This document shows, one piece after another, positions 47,019-58,690 of a stretch of 64,000 bases of DNA. The translations under genes and the position numbers were made by a program. Origin of the DNA: Physcomitrium patens. Lineage: Eukaryota; Streptophyta; Bryopsida; Funariales; Funariaceae. The stretch spans positions 2,331,680 to 2,395,679 of the forward strand of contig NC_037270.1 in the NCBI RefSeq assembly GCF_000002425.4, in the 5' to 3' direction. The notes under the pieces were generated by a model. It had not been told where the DNA came from. It saw nothing but the letters and a program-made list of their open reading frames with translations, and ran no database searches. Position 1 is the stretch's first letter; each line of letters starts with the position of its first letter.

Positions 47019-49281
47019 CTGTATATACGGATCACAAGAACCTCAAATATTTTATGTGTGCACACATATTAAATCATTGCCAAGCTCGTTGGAGCATGTC
47101 TTTATCAAGATTCGAGTTCATCATCACTTATCGGCCAAAAAAATAACACGATTTATTTGATGCCTTGTCTAGACGTTCTTATCTTGTATCAAAAGAAAGA
47201 GATGCAGCTTTTGAGCAACAAAGAGCGGTTTTCTTGAAGCCGGAGTAATTTCATCTTCGAGCAATAAAATCAACATTGACTGTTGATTTAACTTTTTTTA
47301 AGCAAGTCCAATTAAGTATGTCTTCAGACCCTCTTGTTCATGATATCAAGAATAAATCTTTTAAATCTCATGATCCCTCTAAATTTGAATTCAAGAACAA
47401 CCTATTCTATTTTAAAGGACGCCTATATGTTCCAAAAGGAGAAGCACGTTTACGTATTTTTTAAGCTCGTCACGACTTCCCAGCAGTAGGACGTTTTGGA
47501 TATAATAAGACTTTAGAGCTGATATCTAGGGATTTTTGGTGGCCTCAAATGTGGAAGGCACTTAAAGATTTGTACAATCATGTGATGTTTGCTCAAGATC
47601 GAAAACTCCTCGTCATCGACCTTTTGGACTTCTTCAGCCATTACTCATTCTAGAACAACTATGGTCTTCTGTTTCTATGGACTTTATCACGGATCTTCCC
47701 ATCTCAGGTTCTTATGACTCTATATTCGTGATAGTAGCTCGTTTTACCAAGATGGCATATTTTGTACTATGTACAAAATTTATCACAGGTGAAGAAACAG
47801 CTAAGCTCTTTCTTGACAATATCTATCGCTATCATGGATTATCCAAGGATATTATATCAGATAGGAGAACTCAATTTGTATCAAGATTTTACCAGACTCT
47901 TTTCAAGATTCTTAAAGTGGATATAAAACTATCTTTGGCATTCCATCCTCAAACTGATGGACAAACGAAGCGTGTTAATCAAGTTTTGGAGCAATATTTA
48001 AGATGTACCATTAATTATCAATAAGATGAATAGACAACTCTTTTGCCATTGGTAGAGTTTGCTTACAATAACATGATATATTCTTCTACAATACAAACAT
48101 CTTTCTTTACTATATATGGTTATCATCCACGACTTGATACATTTGATTTCTCAAAAGTTGATAATCCTACTGCGAAAGATTTAACAATTCATTTATCAGA
48201 GCTACATGCAACGATGAAGGCGCAGTTAAAAGAGGCTCAAGAACAACAAAAGGTCAATGCAGATGTCTATCGAAAGGAACAATCATCATTCGTCTTGGGT
48301 GATAAGGTATGGCTACTTCGTCGTAATATCAAGACGACTCGTCTTTGTGATAAGTTGGACTATCGAAGGCTGGGACCATTTTCTATTTCTATACAAATCA
48401 ATCCAGTTGCATATCGTTTACATCTACCGGAGTCAATGAAAATCCATCCAGTATTCCACATGTCTCTTCTTGAACCATACAAAATAGTGGACATACCAAG
48501 AAGACGACAAGTTCCACCTCCTCCTATAGAAGTGGACAATAATGAAGAGTTTGAAGTAGAAGAAGTCTTAGATTCAAGGAGGTGCCAAAATAAATTAGAA
48601 TATCTTGTCCATTGACGCGGATATGGTATTAGTGAATGCATATGGGAGCCAATAAAGAATCTTCCAAATGCAGCAATGGTGGTGGAGGCTTTTCATTGAC
48701 GACATCCATCAAAATCAAGATGAAAACCTTCTTTATAAAAGAAACAACATCTAGGCAAGATAACATTCTACTTTCAATTCTTGTTCATAGTTTCTTTGTA
48801 GTAGTGACGCTCAAGAGATGGAGAACCAACAACCAGCGGATTTGACTCAAGAGCCTTTATTTATTGACCTACAGGATGAGACATTATAATTATCACAACC
48901 TTCAAGACGACGCAATTGAGATGAAGATCTTCAAGAACGACATGTTCTTCCTCAAATAGATGGCGAGATACAATGCATTTGGTATCACAATTTGGAAAGG
49001 GACTCCCAATGTTTGGTGATTGTGATAGAGGTAGGAACAACTCCTGATGGTATTCCAAATATTCTATTCGAAGGAAATTACAAAGGCCTCAACAATAATC
49101 AAATAACTGGGTGGTCTTCCTACCTTGGTATGGGACACTACCGATGGTTGAGAAGCCGTATCAATCATCTTCGAAGAGAACAAAGATTAGAATATGTGGC
49201 AAATACAATTTGTCGCATCATAGATTTCCTCAACATATGATGACCACTCCTTGTAGAACTCATCCCTAGAAGGGAGGGTAA
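47019..49281 (+). mobile_element. A-host 3' half: RNase H end, integrase, chromodomain, accessory ORF
   Basis: Begins inside RNase H ([10 protein letters not shown]) straight after the B1 LTR terminus. Integrase motifs include MDFITDLP and FHPQTDGQT. The chromodomain segment has EVEEVLDSRR and KLEYLVH. The stretch 48818-49240 is a copy of accessory ORF X (GMGHYRWLRSRINHLRREQ), also found in A2 and C. A polypurine tract agaagggagggtaa precedes the 3' LTR. Confidence 0.85.
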
Positions 49282-49841
49282 TGTCATGGATATAATCATA
49301 TTAGCTAGTAATTACATATACAAATAGGTAGAAGTAAGTAAAAATATGTAAAAATAAGTTAATTCTATAGTATTTAATATGGAAGCTTCCTAAAAGCTTC
49401 ATAGACGCTGCTTTGACTTCATAGGTGTCTTTAATTGACTTTTTAGATTATAAACATGGTCAATAAGTTGGCCATGTGCCATACATGTTGTTAGCTTGAA
49501 GATCAAGCTAATTATGTGGCCTACACGTAGAAGAATTTGCCTTGTAAGTCAAGGCATATGTCCTACAAAGTCAACAAATATTGAAGGTCCTATAGAACAT
49601 CACCACGTAGCTCTTAGTTAGATAGTATATATAGAGACAAGAGTGAAGGCTTCTTCACTCTTGTCAACTCCTTTCTTGTTTCTAGTCTACTTTCAAGGTC
49701 TCTAATTTTCTTGTCTTTTGGCAATAGCCATTTCAGTTTCTCTTTTAATATATATACTTGTTTAGATATATTTTATTACCTCTCTTTGAGTGAAAGCTCA
49801 CTTGTTTGAATTTTTTTTTCATCGAGTTCTTATCCTTGACA
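49282..49841 (+). repeat. A-host 3' LTR (560 bp)
   Basis: Pairs with 8493-9052, at about 10 percent divergence over the first 215 bases compared by eye. At 49636-49665 it contains a perfect inverted repeat (13-bp arms, 4-base gap) directly after the TATA box. Confidence 0.9.
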
Positions 49842-51410
49842 GGAAGAGAGCATTGTATCGAGGAAAATAAATCAGTTGAGAAAAAGATAAGGAAGAGCAC
49901 AAGGAAGGAACTTTCTTAGAGAGGAGCAAGAACGTAATCTTAAAAAGAAGCATCGACAAAATTGGATTAAACCATGGTTGCAAGCTTGTTGGCGCATCCA
50001 AACATATCAAGAACCGGACAGATTGTTAATTCTGTACTCGTATGTATCGTTAGAAAAACTGCCCAGAACACTTGCAAAATTTTTTGTTAATATTCCAGTA
50101 GAAATCTTGAGGCCGTTAACTAAAAGAGGAGGTGTAGAAGAATTTGGTACTTCATTGGATATTTTTTCAATAAGGGGTACTGCTGAAACAAGCAATAGTG
50201 GCTCTTTTCATTGGCACAAATTGGTCACCAATAAACATAACTATATTGTATTTTAAAATCTGATGTTTTCACCTGTAATTCAACTAATAAAACTATTTGT
50301 GAAAAATAATAGTAAATCAAAGAGCACTGAGAGTTTAGAAATTAGAATAGGAGAAAGCAGAGATTATTTTAAAACTGAGTTTAGTGGAACAAGAAATTCA
50401 ATGGCGTCAGGAGGACCAGCCGTTTTGATTGCAGTACAAATGGATGCAGTAGGTAATCATATGACTAGTGTCATGCGACTTCCTACTTTTTAGGGATTTT
50501 TGGATGCAGATTCTGATCAATATTTATCTCAATTTCTTACAGCATGTATAGCTAATAATAGTAGAATTGAAGATATTTGATTGAGATGGCTTCCAATGAC
50601 CTTAAAAGACACGGTATTTGAATGGTACAACCGCCAACCAGTGGATCAATTTCTGAATTGGGAAGCATTGAAGAATGTATTTTTAACTCATTTTTGGCCA
50701 ATTGGTTTTGAGGACCGCCTTCAAGAGAGGTTAATGAATAGCAAAATGATCCTAGGGGAGGCGGTGGAATCGTATTATGGTCGAGTCGCTAATATACTCA
50801 ATAAGTGGCCGAATCACCAAATATCGGAGGCATTTATCTTATCCATATTAATCAATGGTTTGCATCTACCAGAGCTAAAAATGTTTGTAAAAGAAGCTCA
50901 AACCATTATGGTGGCTGCGTCCCTTAATAGAGTCAAGGTTTTGAAGGAATGCCATTATGATTAGTTTTTAACTGTGGGAACCACGATGATTCCAGTTCAA
51001 GGTAGATATCAAAATCCGACTTGGAACGAATCAGTGGCTGTTATCCACGGATGTTAGAAACAGGGGCCAATTCCAACACCAATATTCAGGGGCCAGTTAA
51101 TGTCACCTCATTGTAAGCTATACCACCGAATGTGACAATAGTGTATGCTCCATATTTTTCGTATCAACAACAAGCGTTAATTACAGCAGAGATACCAATA
51201 ATGCCAGTCCTAAAAGATTCCAATGAAACCTTATTATTGAATTTGATGAAGAAAATAGAGGAAATGGCCATCAATATGGCCAAAGATAAGGAGAAGAGGC
51301 AAAAGCCTACCAATATTAGGACCAATGTATGGTGCAGTAATTATAAGGGCCATGGTCATTCTGTAACAGAATGCCCCTCATCTTTACAAATAATGGGCCA
51401 TATCATGTGA
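49842..51410 (+). mobile_element. D1 gag region
   Basis: The recognisable part at about 50581-50964 is a retrotransposon gag domain, with motifs WLPMTLKDTVFEWYN, FWPIGFEDRLQER, AVESYYGRV and ISEAFILSILINGLH. It is followed near 51330-51380 by a zinc-knuckle-like segment (GHGHSVTEC). The same motifs occur in D2 (FEDRLRESFMNS, VESYYGRI, ISDAFILSILINDLH), which shows the two are one family. The first part (49842-50560) is open but less conserved. Confidence 0.75.
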
Positions 51411-52542
51411 TTGAAGGATTTTCCAATGGATCTGTTCAATTGTAAGATTTCATGGATCATCGATTCAGTACCTGCATTAACGGGAATCAATTACGGTTAT
51501 ATCATACATAAAATTCGAGTTGGATTTTCAATTTCTGGAGGAGGTCACGTCGAATGTACTTAAGATAGACCTAATTAAGTGCGTTAGGGTGTAGAGGCGG
51601 CTGAAAGGATAGTTAGTAATTACTAATGTGTCAGATGGGGCGGAGGTGAGAAACGGACAGTAGGGGTAACATGTTGTCATTATCACCACTAAATAAAAAG
51701 ATAGGAGTGAGGCACCCATTTACGGTCATTCTCAGGTGTCGTATTCTGTTATTGTTTCTTTTTGGTATTACAATTTTGGGTATTTCGGAGTACTCGAGCA
51801 TAATATTGATGGTTAAAGCTTGAAAGAGTGTGTATCATGGCGATTGGGAGTGCAAAGAGAGCTACAAACAGAGAGAAAAGTGGCCAAAATGTGAAATCTA
51901 ATGTAATTTAGGACCACCATCCGTAGTAATTGTTACCAATATGGAGCCTATGAAGCTGGAGATTTGCTGGATGCCAAGGAGAATACGAGATTTTTGAAAC
52001 ATGCAAATGTTTCAGTTTTTGTAAAGAGTCAGTTGGTAATGGAACGAGAAAAGGCCGAGTTATTGGCACAAGAGAAATTGGTATTGAGTGACCAATACAG
52101 ATGTGAAACGGAGTGGTTAAGGGCTGAAATTGAGGCTTTGAACGTCAAGGTGATAAGATTGGTAGAGGATTTAGTCAATATTGGTCAAGCTCAAGTATCG
52201 ATGTCGCTAGTTCCCAAAGTTTTAGAAGAGAGGAGTCACTTTCAGTGCCAATTGGAATTGAGAGATGCCTAGATCCTGAAATTGAAAGCTCAAGTCCGTG
52301 AACTGGATGAGTACAATGAAGACCTTTCAGCTCAGTTGAGGCAAGAGTTGATGGAAGGATTGGAAGAGGACAAAGATTTGTAGTTGGAACTGGAATCAGT
52401 GGAACCAATAACAGATACTACGGCAATAGATTAATTAGATAGGCCAAAGGGATCACAATTTTTGTAGAGTTTTGTTAGATAATTTTTAGATAGGTATCAA
52501 TTGAGTGTTTGCAAGGACGTTGCACAAATAGAAATGGGACTA
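51411..52542 (+). mobile_element. D1 3' region with coiled-coil frame in place of pol
   Basis: Where pol is expected there is non-coding-looking DNA (51411-51840). A frame at about 51964-52380 follows, rich in Glu, Leu, Lys and Gln with heptad character (MEREKAELLAQEKLVLSDQY, then WLRAEIEALNVKVIRLVEDL). No family is recognised. It may be an accessory or captured ORF of a non-autonomous element. A purine-rich gaaatggga lies just before the 3' LTR and could be a weak polypurine tract. Confidence 0.55.
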
Positions 52543-53306
52543 TATAAAATAAATATTAATTCGTTTTTGAAAGATATTGGTAAAATATATTAATAGTCTA
52601 TATAATAGGAAATTCAAGAGGACAGATGAGTGATTTAGTTATTAAAAGTAGTTAATTACAAAATTATAGTTAGAATCTTGAGAATCAGAGGAAAGTATAT
52701 AGGAGTTGTAGAAGTTAATTAAGGTGCCATCACTGTGATAGTTGTGAGCCGGGATAAGCTTGGTGCTATCTCTTTTCTTTTGTTTGTTATTTTCTTTGAA
52801 TAAGAGGATTGAGAGTTTTTGAATATTGTAGAATGAATTATGGAACGGAAATGTGATTGGCATTATTTGAAAAGAAGAAAGATTGAATGCTGAAATCTCA
52901 TTGTAGTTCAGTAGAGAGAATGAGTCTGTGTTTGTGTGAAACACTGTAATGTGAATGGTAGTTCTTTGTGAAGAATTCCAGTGATTGAAATGAGGGTAAT
53001 TGTGTACTGAAAGCTGTGAGGGTGCAGTATTACAGTTGGAGATTATGAGGGTGAATATATTGGTAGAAATAGAAGTTATTAGTATAACTGAATTGCTGTA
53101 AGGAAGAGACCGATAAGGTGAAGGAGGAGATTATAGTTTCCTTATGTATTCAGATATTGAAAATAGAGACGATACATTCAGGAGGTAATTGATTGTGTGA
53201 CCCTAATGTGAATGCTTAAGCAACTAGTCATTTTCCTTATTCGAATCTCCCTATACAAATTCATTATTATTAGATTAATTTGGAATAAGTAAAATGAGTA
53301 ATCACA
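52543..53306 (+). repeat. D1 3' LTR (764 bp)
   Basis: Partner of 7600-8363 with equal length, followed by the target duplication actat. Confidence 0.9.
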
Positions 53307-53311
53307 ACTAT

Positions 53312-53535
53312 CTAAGTAGGGATTATATGACAATGTTCTATAGGACCTTCAATATGTGTTGACTTTATAGGACACATGCCTTGACTTACAAGGCAAGTTT
53401 TTTTATGTGTGAGCCATACAGTTAGCTTGATCTTCAAGCTAACAATATGTGTCGTACATGGCCAACTTATTGACCACTTTTCTAACTCAAAAATTTAATC
53501 ATAGATACCTATAAAATCAAAGATACTCTAAATTC
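53312..53535 (-). repeat. A-type LTR fragment, right half
   Basis: Reverse complement of the middle of a family A LTR, including the segments matching the acacatgttgttagcttgaag and gccttgtaagtcaaggcatgt regions. It directly follows actat (53307-53311), the second copy of the D1 target duplication. The outermost hundred or so bases of the LTR are missing at its junction with element D2. Confidence 0.75.
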
Positions 53536-56500
53536 AAGTAGCAACCTTCCAATATAGTACGCACTTCAGTCTGATAAATACAGCATCACAAAATTCCATC
53601 CTTGCCTTGTTTATATAAAGCTTTACCAATCATCATATAAGGTGCACATTTTAATATTAAGCGTTGTTTAAGCTTTTCATTAAAATTGAGTGGGAGGGTT
53701 TGAAATGTCAAGTATCGAATTATTTCACTATATTCTGAAATAATTACATCTATCGCAAACAGTTCCGCATTGGGTAGTGCATCGTTAATGGATTCATTAC
53801 CCAATATATTGGATAACCGAGATAAATGGTCCACATTGGAATGTGATTTTTTGGTCTTACCTGAATAGTAAAGTCAAATTTTTGCAAGAGTAGAATCCAT
53901 CGTGCAATACGACCACTCAATTGAGGCTTATTAATCATATATTTTAAATCATCATGATTGACATGGGAAATAAATTTATAACCCAGAAGATAATGTCGAA
54001 ACTTTTGTTTGGAATAAACCATTCCTTATGCTTCTTTTTCGGTTGTTGAATAATTTCTTTCAGCTGCTATCAATTGATGAATTGTATAATAAGTAGGATG
54101 ATCAAAACCCCGGTCATCTTTCTGGCTTAGTACAGAACCAGTCGCGACATTAGATGCATCCACATAAACTTGGAATGATTTTGTCCAACAAGGTGCCACT
54201 AATATTAGTGCTAAAATCAATTTCTGTTTCAATGTTTTGAATGCAATTGTACATTCTTTTGTCCAAAATGGACTGGTCCCATCGATTGGTGGTTTTTTCA
54301 AGAGATTTGTTAAGAAAAGGTATATAATTACAAATAGATAGATAAATCGTCGATAATAACTGACATGGCCGACAAATGCTCAAAAACCCATAACAGTGTC
54401 TGATTACTATAATCCTACTATAATCTTTATTTTATCTAGATTTGTAGCAATGCCTACCATCAAAACTATATGACTCAATAGTTTACCAGAAGGCACATCA
54501 AATTGGTACTTTTTTAAATTTGAAGAAATTCCATATTTGGTACATTGATTCAAATATTGACCTAGACATTCTAAATGCCTATCTCTCATACTAAATGTAT
54601 AAAAATCATCTAGAAATATTTCCATTAAAATTTGTAGATAATCCTAGAACACTTACATCATTATCCTATGAAATGTAGCTGGTGCATTACAAAGCCCAAA
54701 CGATATAACCTTATAGGCAAAGGTCTTCGAATCCGTAGTAAAAGTAGTTTTTAAGTGGTCTTGTTTTGTAATCTTAACTTGATTATAACTGGAGAATCCA
54801 TCAAGAAATGAATAACATTCATGTCGAGCGACAACATCCAATATACTATCCATAAATGGTAAAGAAAAATAATCCTTCTTGGTAGCCGCATTTAATTTTC
54901 AGAAATCTTGATAAATGTGAACTTTTTCATTCTTTTTTGGTACCAAAATAATTACCCTAAAATCCTAAACCTTAAAACCCATTCATTGAAAGGAATTGGA
55001 TAGATAAATCCAACCTCTAAGAATTTATCCAGTTCTTCTTTTATCATAAGTAAGTATTTTGGATTAAGTCGATATTATCTTTCGCATACTGATGTAGCAT
55101 TCTCCTCCAATATAATTTGATACTGACAAACTTCAACTAGAATTCCTTTCAAATCCGCATACGACTATGGAAAAGCAGTTTTATTCATTAAGAAGTAATC
55201 CACCTAAATTTCTTTCTCCTTACCTTTTATACCGTCATAAATCTGAATGATTTGGGGAGCCTCTCTTGTACCTAAATTAATTGGTTGACATCATGGAATT
55301 TCAGGAGTCCCTAAAGTGGTGTTCTCTTCAATTCCAAAATCTTTCATAAAATCCGATATATGAGAACTTTCCAAGTCTAGTTCTATAGCACTAACGTGAT
55401 TAACATCTTGTCTATTCATCCAATATGCAATCATATGATCAAAATCGTCAATAATATTTGGAGGAACTAAGTACTCTCTCGGTCCCCTGCATTGGTAGTT
55501 CATTCTAGTGTGCTCGATAACTTGTCTTGTATTAGCATAAATTAGGGTATGAGTACCAATTTCTTCTTCTGTAGAGTCATCTTCACAATCCGACGTGAAT
55601 TTTGAATTGACAACTTGAGTTTCTCCGTGATATTGGACAAGGTACATTTGAAGCACAATTTTATCATTACCTTTTCCAATTGTCAATGTACTATGGCCCC
55701 AGTCATTTCGAGTTTTAGCTTGATACAACCACGGTCCCTCCAATAAAATTGGATATGACAATATAGAGCTTTGCAATCGAAAAATAATATAATCAATTTT
55801 TTAGATAATTTCTACAATTATTGTATCAATACTTTGTAAAATATCCATAGGTTTAATTCGACTTCAATTAGCCATTCTCAAAACCACTATAGTATGCAAT
55901 AAGTGATCTAAACCCAGTTCCTCCATTGTAGCGGCATTCATAAGATTTACACTAGATCCACCATCTTCTTGCACTCTCGATAATAACACTCCATCAATTG
56001 AGATAGTAATTGTAGGTACATCCGAATTGAGATTCAAACTTACTTCTCGGATTTCATTATTTCAAGATCTACGACAAATTAGTGAAGAATTCAAGATAGT
56101 TTGGTATTTAGGTGCTACCGCCAATAGTTGCTTCATGGAGATCGTAGGCTGTATGGTACCCAAATCTTTTAGAATATTATATGGTTCTGTATTAGTGGTA
56201 ATTTCCAATGTCCGTTTCTTCTTCCCAGTCCTAGATACCGACGTAGATAAATTGGTTTTCTCTATATTAGAAATTAGTAAAGCTCCTCGAATTGAATTTG
56301 ACGGAGCCTGTAAAATCAATTCTTTCAACGGGTAAGATTGTTCTCTCAATTGGGCTGATATTGATTCCTTGGAATTCATGCCTCTTAGAGAATCTTTCAA
56401 TGGAAAGGACTTTTCTCAAAAACTGTATAGAGAACGAAACAGCTCGACACAAAATTGAAGCCTCCGTAATTGATTCTTCATTGGGATGTGCAACTGATTC

Positions 56501-58690
56501 AGGTCTTATACTGAGTAAGGGACCCATGTCAGGACTTGAATTGGATGTCCTTGTAATTGGATCCAATTAATCCTTCACTTCAGGATCACCAAAATGTTGA
56601 ATTGGTTATTTTTTTTTTTATTGTCTTCTTGTAAGGACAACTTGGACTACTTCTACTCAATGAACTGGTGAATCTTGAAGACCTTGATTTATTTCTTCTA
56701 TTTTTCCTTGGCTTTGGATCTACTAATCTCAATTATTGAAATTGAACGGAGCATTACATTGCAGATAAGTATGTCCCGACTGCTTGCAATTCGTACATAC
56801 TGGCGCATAATTGTCACTGGCTTTGGGATTGAAACATTCACTGGCATAATGACCAATCTATCTACAACATAAACAACAAAGTGGTCTTCTTGTACCCCCA
56901 TCCAGTATATTAGGTGTCTCCACTGGTATATACCTATTAAGCTTATTCCATGTAGGGTTAGAAAATGATCCTTGTTGTCTCGTTGGTACGGAGAGTACTT
57001 AGTTTGATGACGTCGGTGGAGCATATTGCTGATACCTCTGCTGCTCTTTCCCATAGTTCTGAGGGTTTGATGTAGATCCCTGATTAAAATTGGAACTTTG
57101 AAAATTATTGAATGTTTGATTTTTTCAATTAGATTGATTTCCATTCCATCCATACATATTTCTCGTTTAAACTTAATTGACTTTCCATTGAGTCAGTAGG
57201 ATCATGGTTTGATTATTGAATTGTTGTTGCTTTTGTAAATGCTAGCAATTTTGAGTAAGGTGCTTTCCTCTGTAAAATGTACATTGAATACCCATTTGTC
57301 TGGGTGATGGACATTCCGTTTCAAAATGACCTTGTCCCTTACAATTATTACACAATACATTAGATCTCATATTAGAAGGCTTATATCGTTTTTCCTTATC
57401 TTTAGCCAAATTCACAACCAATTCTTCTATTTTCTTTGTTAGATTTAATAACAAGGCTTCATTTGGATCTTTAACAGTTGCATTTGTAAATAACTCTGGT
57501 TGTTGATAGATTGGCAATGTAAAATAAGGTGTTATCATTATTAGTGCTATTGCTTAGAGTAGTGTAGCATTAATTGGTTGTTGTAACATAACATTCTTTA
57601 TATTGGAGGCAGCCATTTGTGGATAATTATCCATCGACACATTTTTTGGTTGTATTTGTTGGCTTACTGAATTTGGAATCATCGTGACTCCTACTGTCAA
57701 CAATTAGTCATAATGACATTCTTTTGATACCTTTGTTCATACCAATGATGCCTCTACTGTAGCTAGTCGAGTCTCTTTTACAAACATTTTTAATTCTGGT
57801 GGATGCAAATCGTTAATTAATATCGATAATATAAATGCATCTGAAATTTGATTATTTGACCATTTATGAAGTGTATCCACAATCCGGCCATAATAGGACT
57901 CTACGGATTCTTCCGCAAATATTCGACTATTCATAAAACTTTCTCGAAGCCGATCTTCAAATCTAATTGGTCTAAAATGGATTAAAAAGGCATTCCTCAA
58001 GGCCTTTCAATTGAGAAATCTATCCACTAGTTGCCGAATATACCATTCAAAAGCTATATCTTTTAAAATTGTTGGCAACCATCTCAATAAAATATCTTTA
58101 ATTCTACTATTATTAGCCACACAAGCTATCAAAAATTAAAATATATGGTGATTGGGATCACAGCCCGGCCAACCACTAAAAGTAGGTAATGGTGCCATAC
58201 TTGTAGTTCGGTCTCCTACTGCTCTTATTTGTACTGCAATTGGTACTTCTAGCACTCCCGCGGCCATTGGTGTTATCATTCGTCTCCTTACTATTTGAAT
58301 CTGAATTTTTCTTCCTTTGATTTTTCTTGGACCTGTAATTTCTTTTTGTCGTTCCCGTAGGCTATTTCTTATGTGTAATTGCTCTTGTCTTTCTTTCGCT
58401 TGTCAATTATATCTTTGATAATCCTCTCCTCCCCTGATTATCACTCATAATCTTTCATTCTTCTTTACAAAATCAATACTGCGTTGAATTATAACTCACA
58501 TATTTATAAACCTAAAACTAGTTTTTTTCACATTTTCATTCAACATATAATTCCATCTCCCATACAATCAATTTCTAACATTTCATATTGTTATGATTTC
58601 TCCGGCAACAGTGCCAAAATGTTGTTCTCTTTGCATTCCAGCTTCAGTAGATCAAAGCAATTCAACTTATAGAGGTGGATTCAAACACGG
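53536..58690 (-). mobile_element. D2, Ty3/gypsy non-chromovirus with pol, decayed
   Basis: Minus-strand order: an LTR remnant (about 58690-58622), primer site TGGCACTGTTGCCGGAGA (about 58617-58600), and gag (about 58310-57700; FEDRLRESFMNS, VESYYGRI). Zinc knuckles follow (CNNCKGQGHFETEC near 57350-57290, with further Cys/His segments to about 56780), then a protease region (about 55800-55290). Reverse transcriptase covers about 54900-54400 (YSFLDGFSSYNQV, FGLCNAPATF, FLDDFYTF). RNase H covers about 54300-53740 (VYVDASNVATGSVLSQKD, RWILLLQKFDFTI, DHLSRL). It is cut at the start of integrase. It has many breaks. Confidence 0.85.
58622..58690 (-). repeat. D2 5' LTR remnant
   Basis: About 70 bases between the D2 primer site and the start of B2. 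Read on the minus strand it has gtttgaatccacctctataa, similar to tttgaatccccctatacgg near the end of the D1 LTR. B2 interrupted the rest. Confidence 0.5.

Larger units (their letters stand above)
8493..49841 (+). mobile_element. A-host, Ty3/gypsy chromovirus split by the inner nest
   Basis: Two 560-bp LTRs (8493-9052 and 49282-49841) enclose a 5' half at 9053-11308 and a 3' half at 47019-49281. The 5' half holds gag (from about 9265), a zinc knuckle near 10150, a protease near 10400 and the first part of the reverse transcriptase (10920-11308). The 3' half holds the end of RNase H, integrase (about 47450-48050), a chromodomain (about 48540-48700) and the accessory ORF at 48818-49240. Flanks are ggaga and ggaag, an imperfect duplication. 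About 750 bp between the halves is missing. It has many breaks and is clearly older than A2. Confidence 0.75.
7600..53306 (+). mobile_element. D1, Ty3/gypsy non-chromovirus lacking pol; host of the nest
   Basis: Two 764-bp LTRs (7600-8363 and 52543-53306) are flanked by the 5-bp duplication actat (7595-7599 and 53307-53311). A primer-binding site TGGCGCCACAGTTG is at 8367-8380 and the leader runs to 8492. After a 41-kb nest of younger insertions, the element resumes at 49842 with gag (to about 51410) and a separate coiled-coil region (about 51840-52440), then the 3' LTR. No protease, reverse transcriptase or integrase is present in its own sequence, so it looks like a non-autonomous relative of D2. 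It is broken in several places. Confidence 0.8.

Noticed and set aside
47019-49841. A separate third family A element
   Set aside because: Its LTR length (560 bp) and subtype match 8493-9052 and its far flank continues D1, so it is best read as the other half of A-host, with some doubt from the imperfect duplication.
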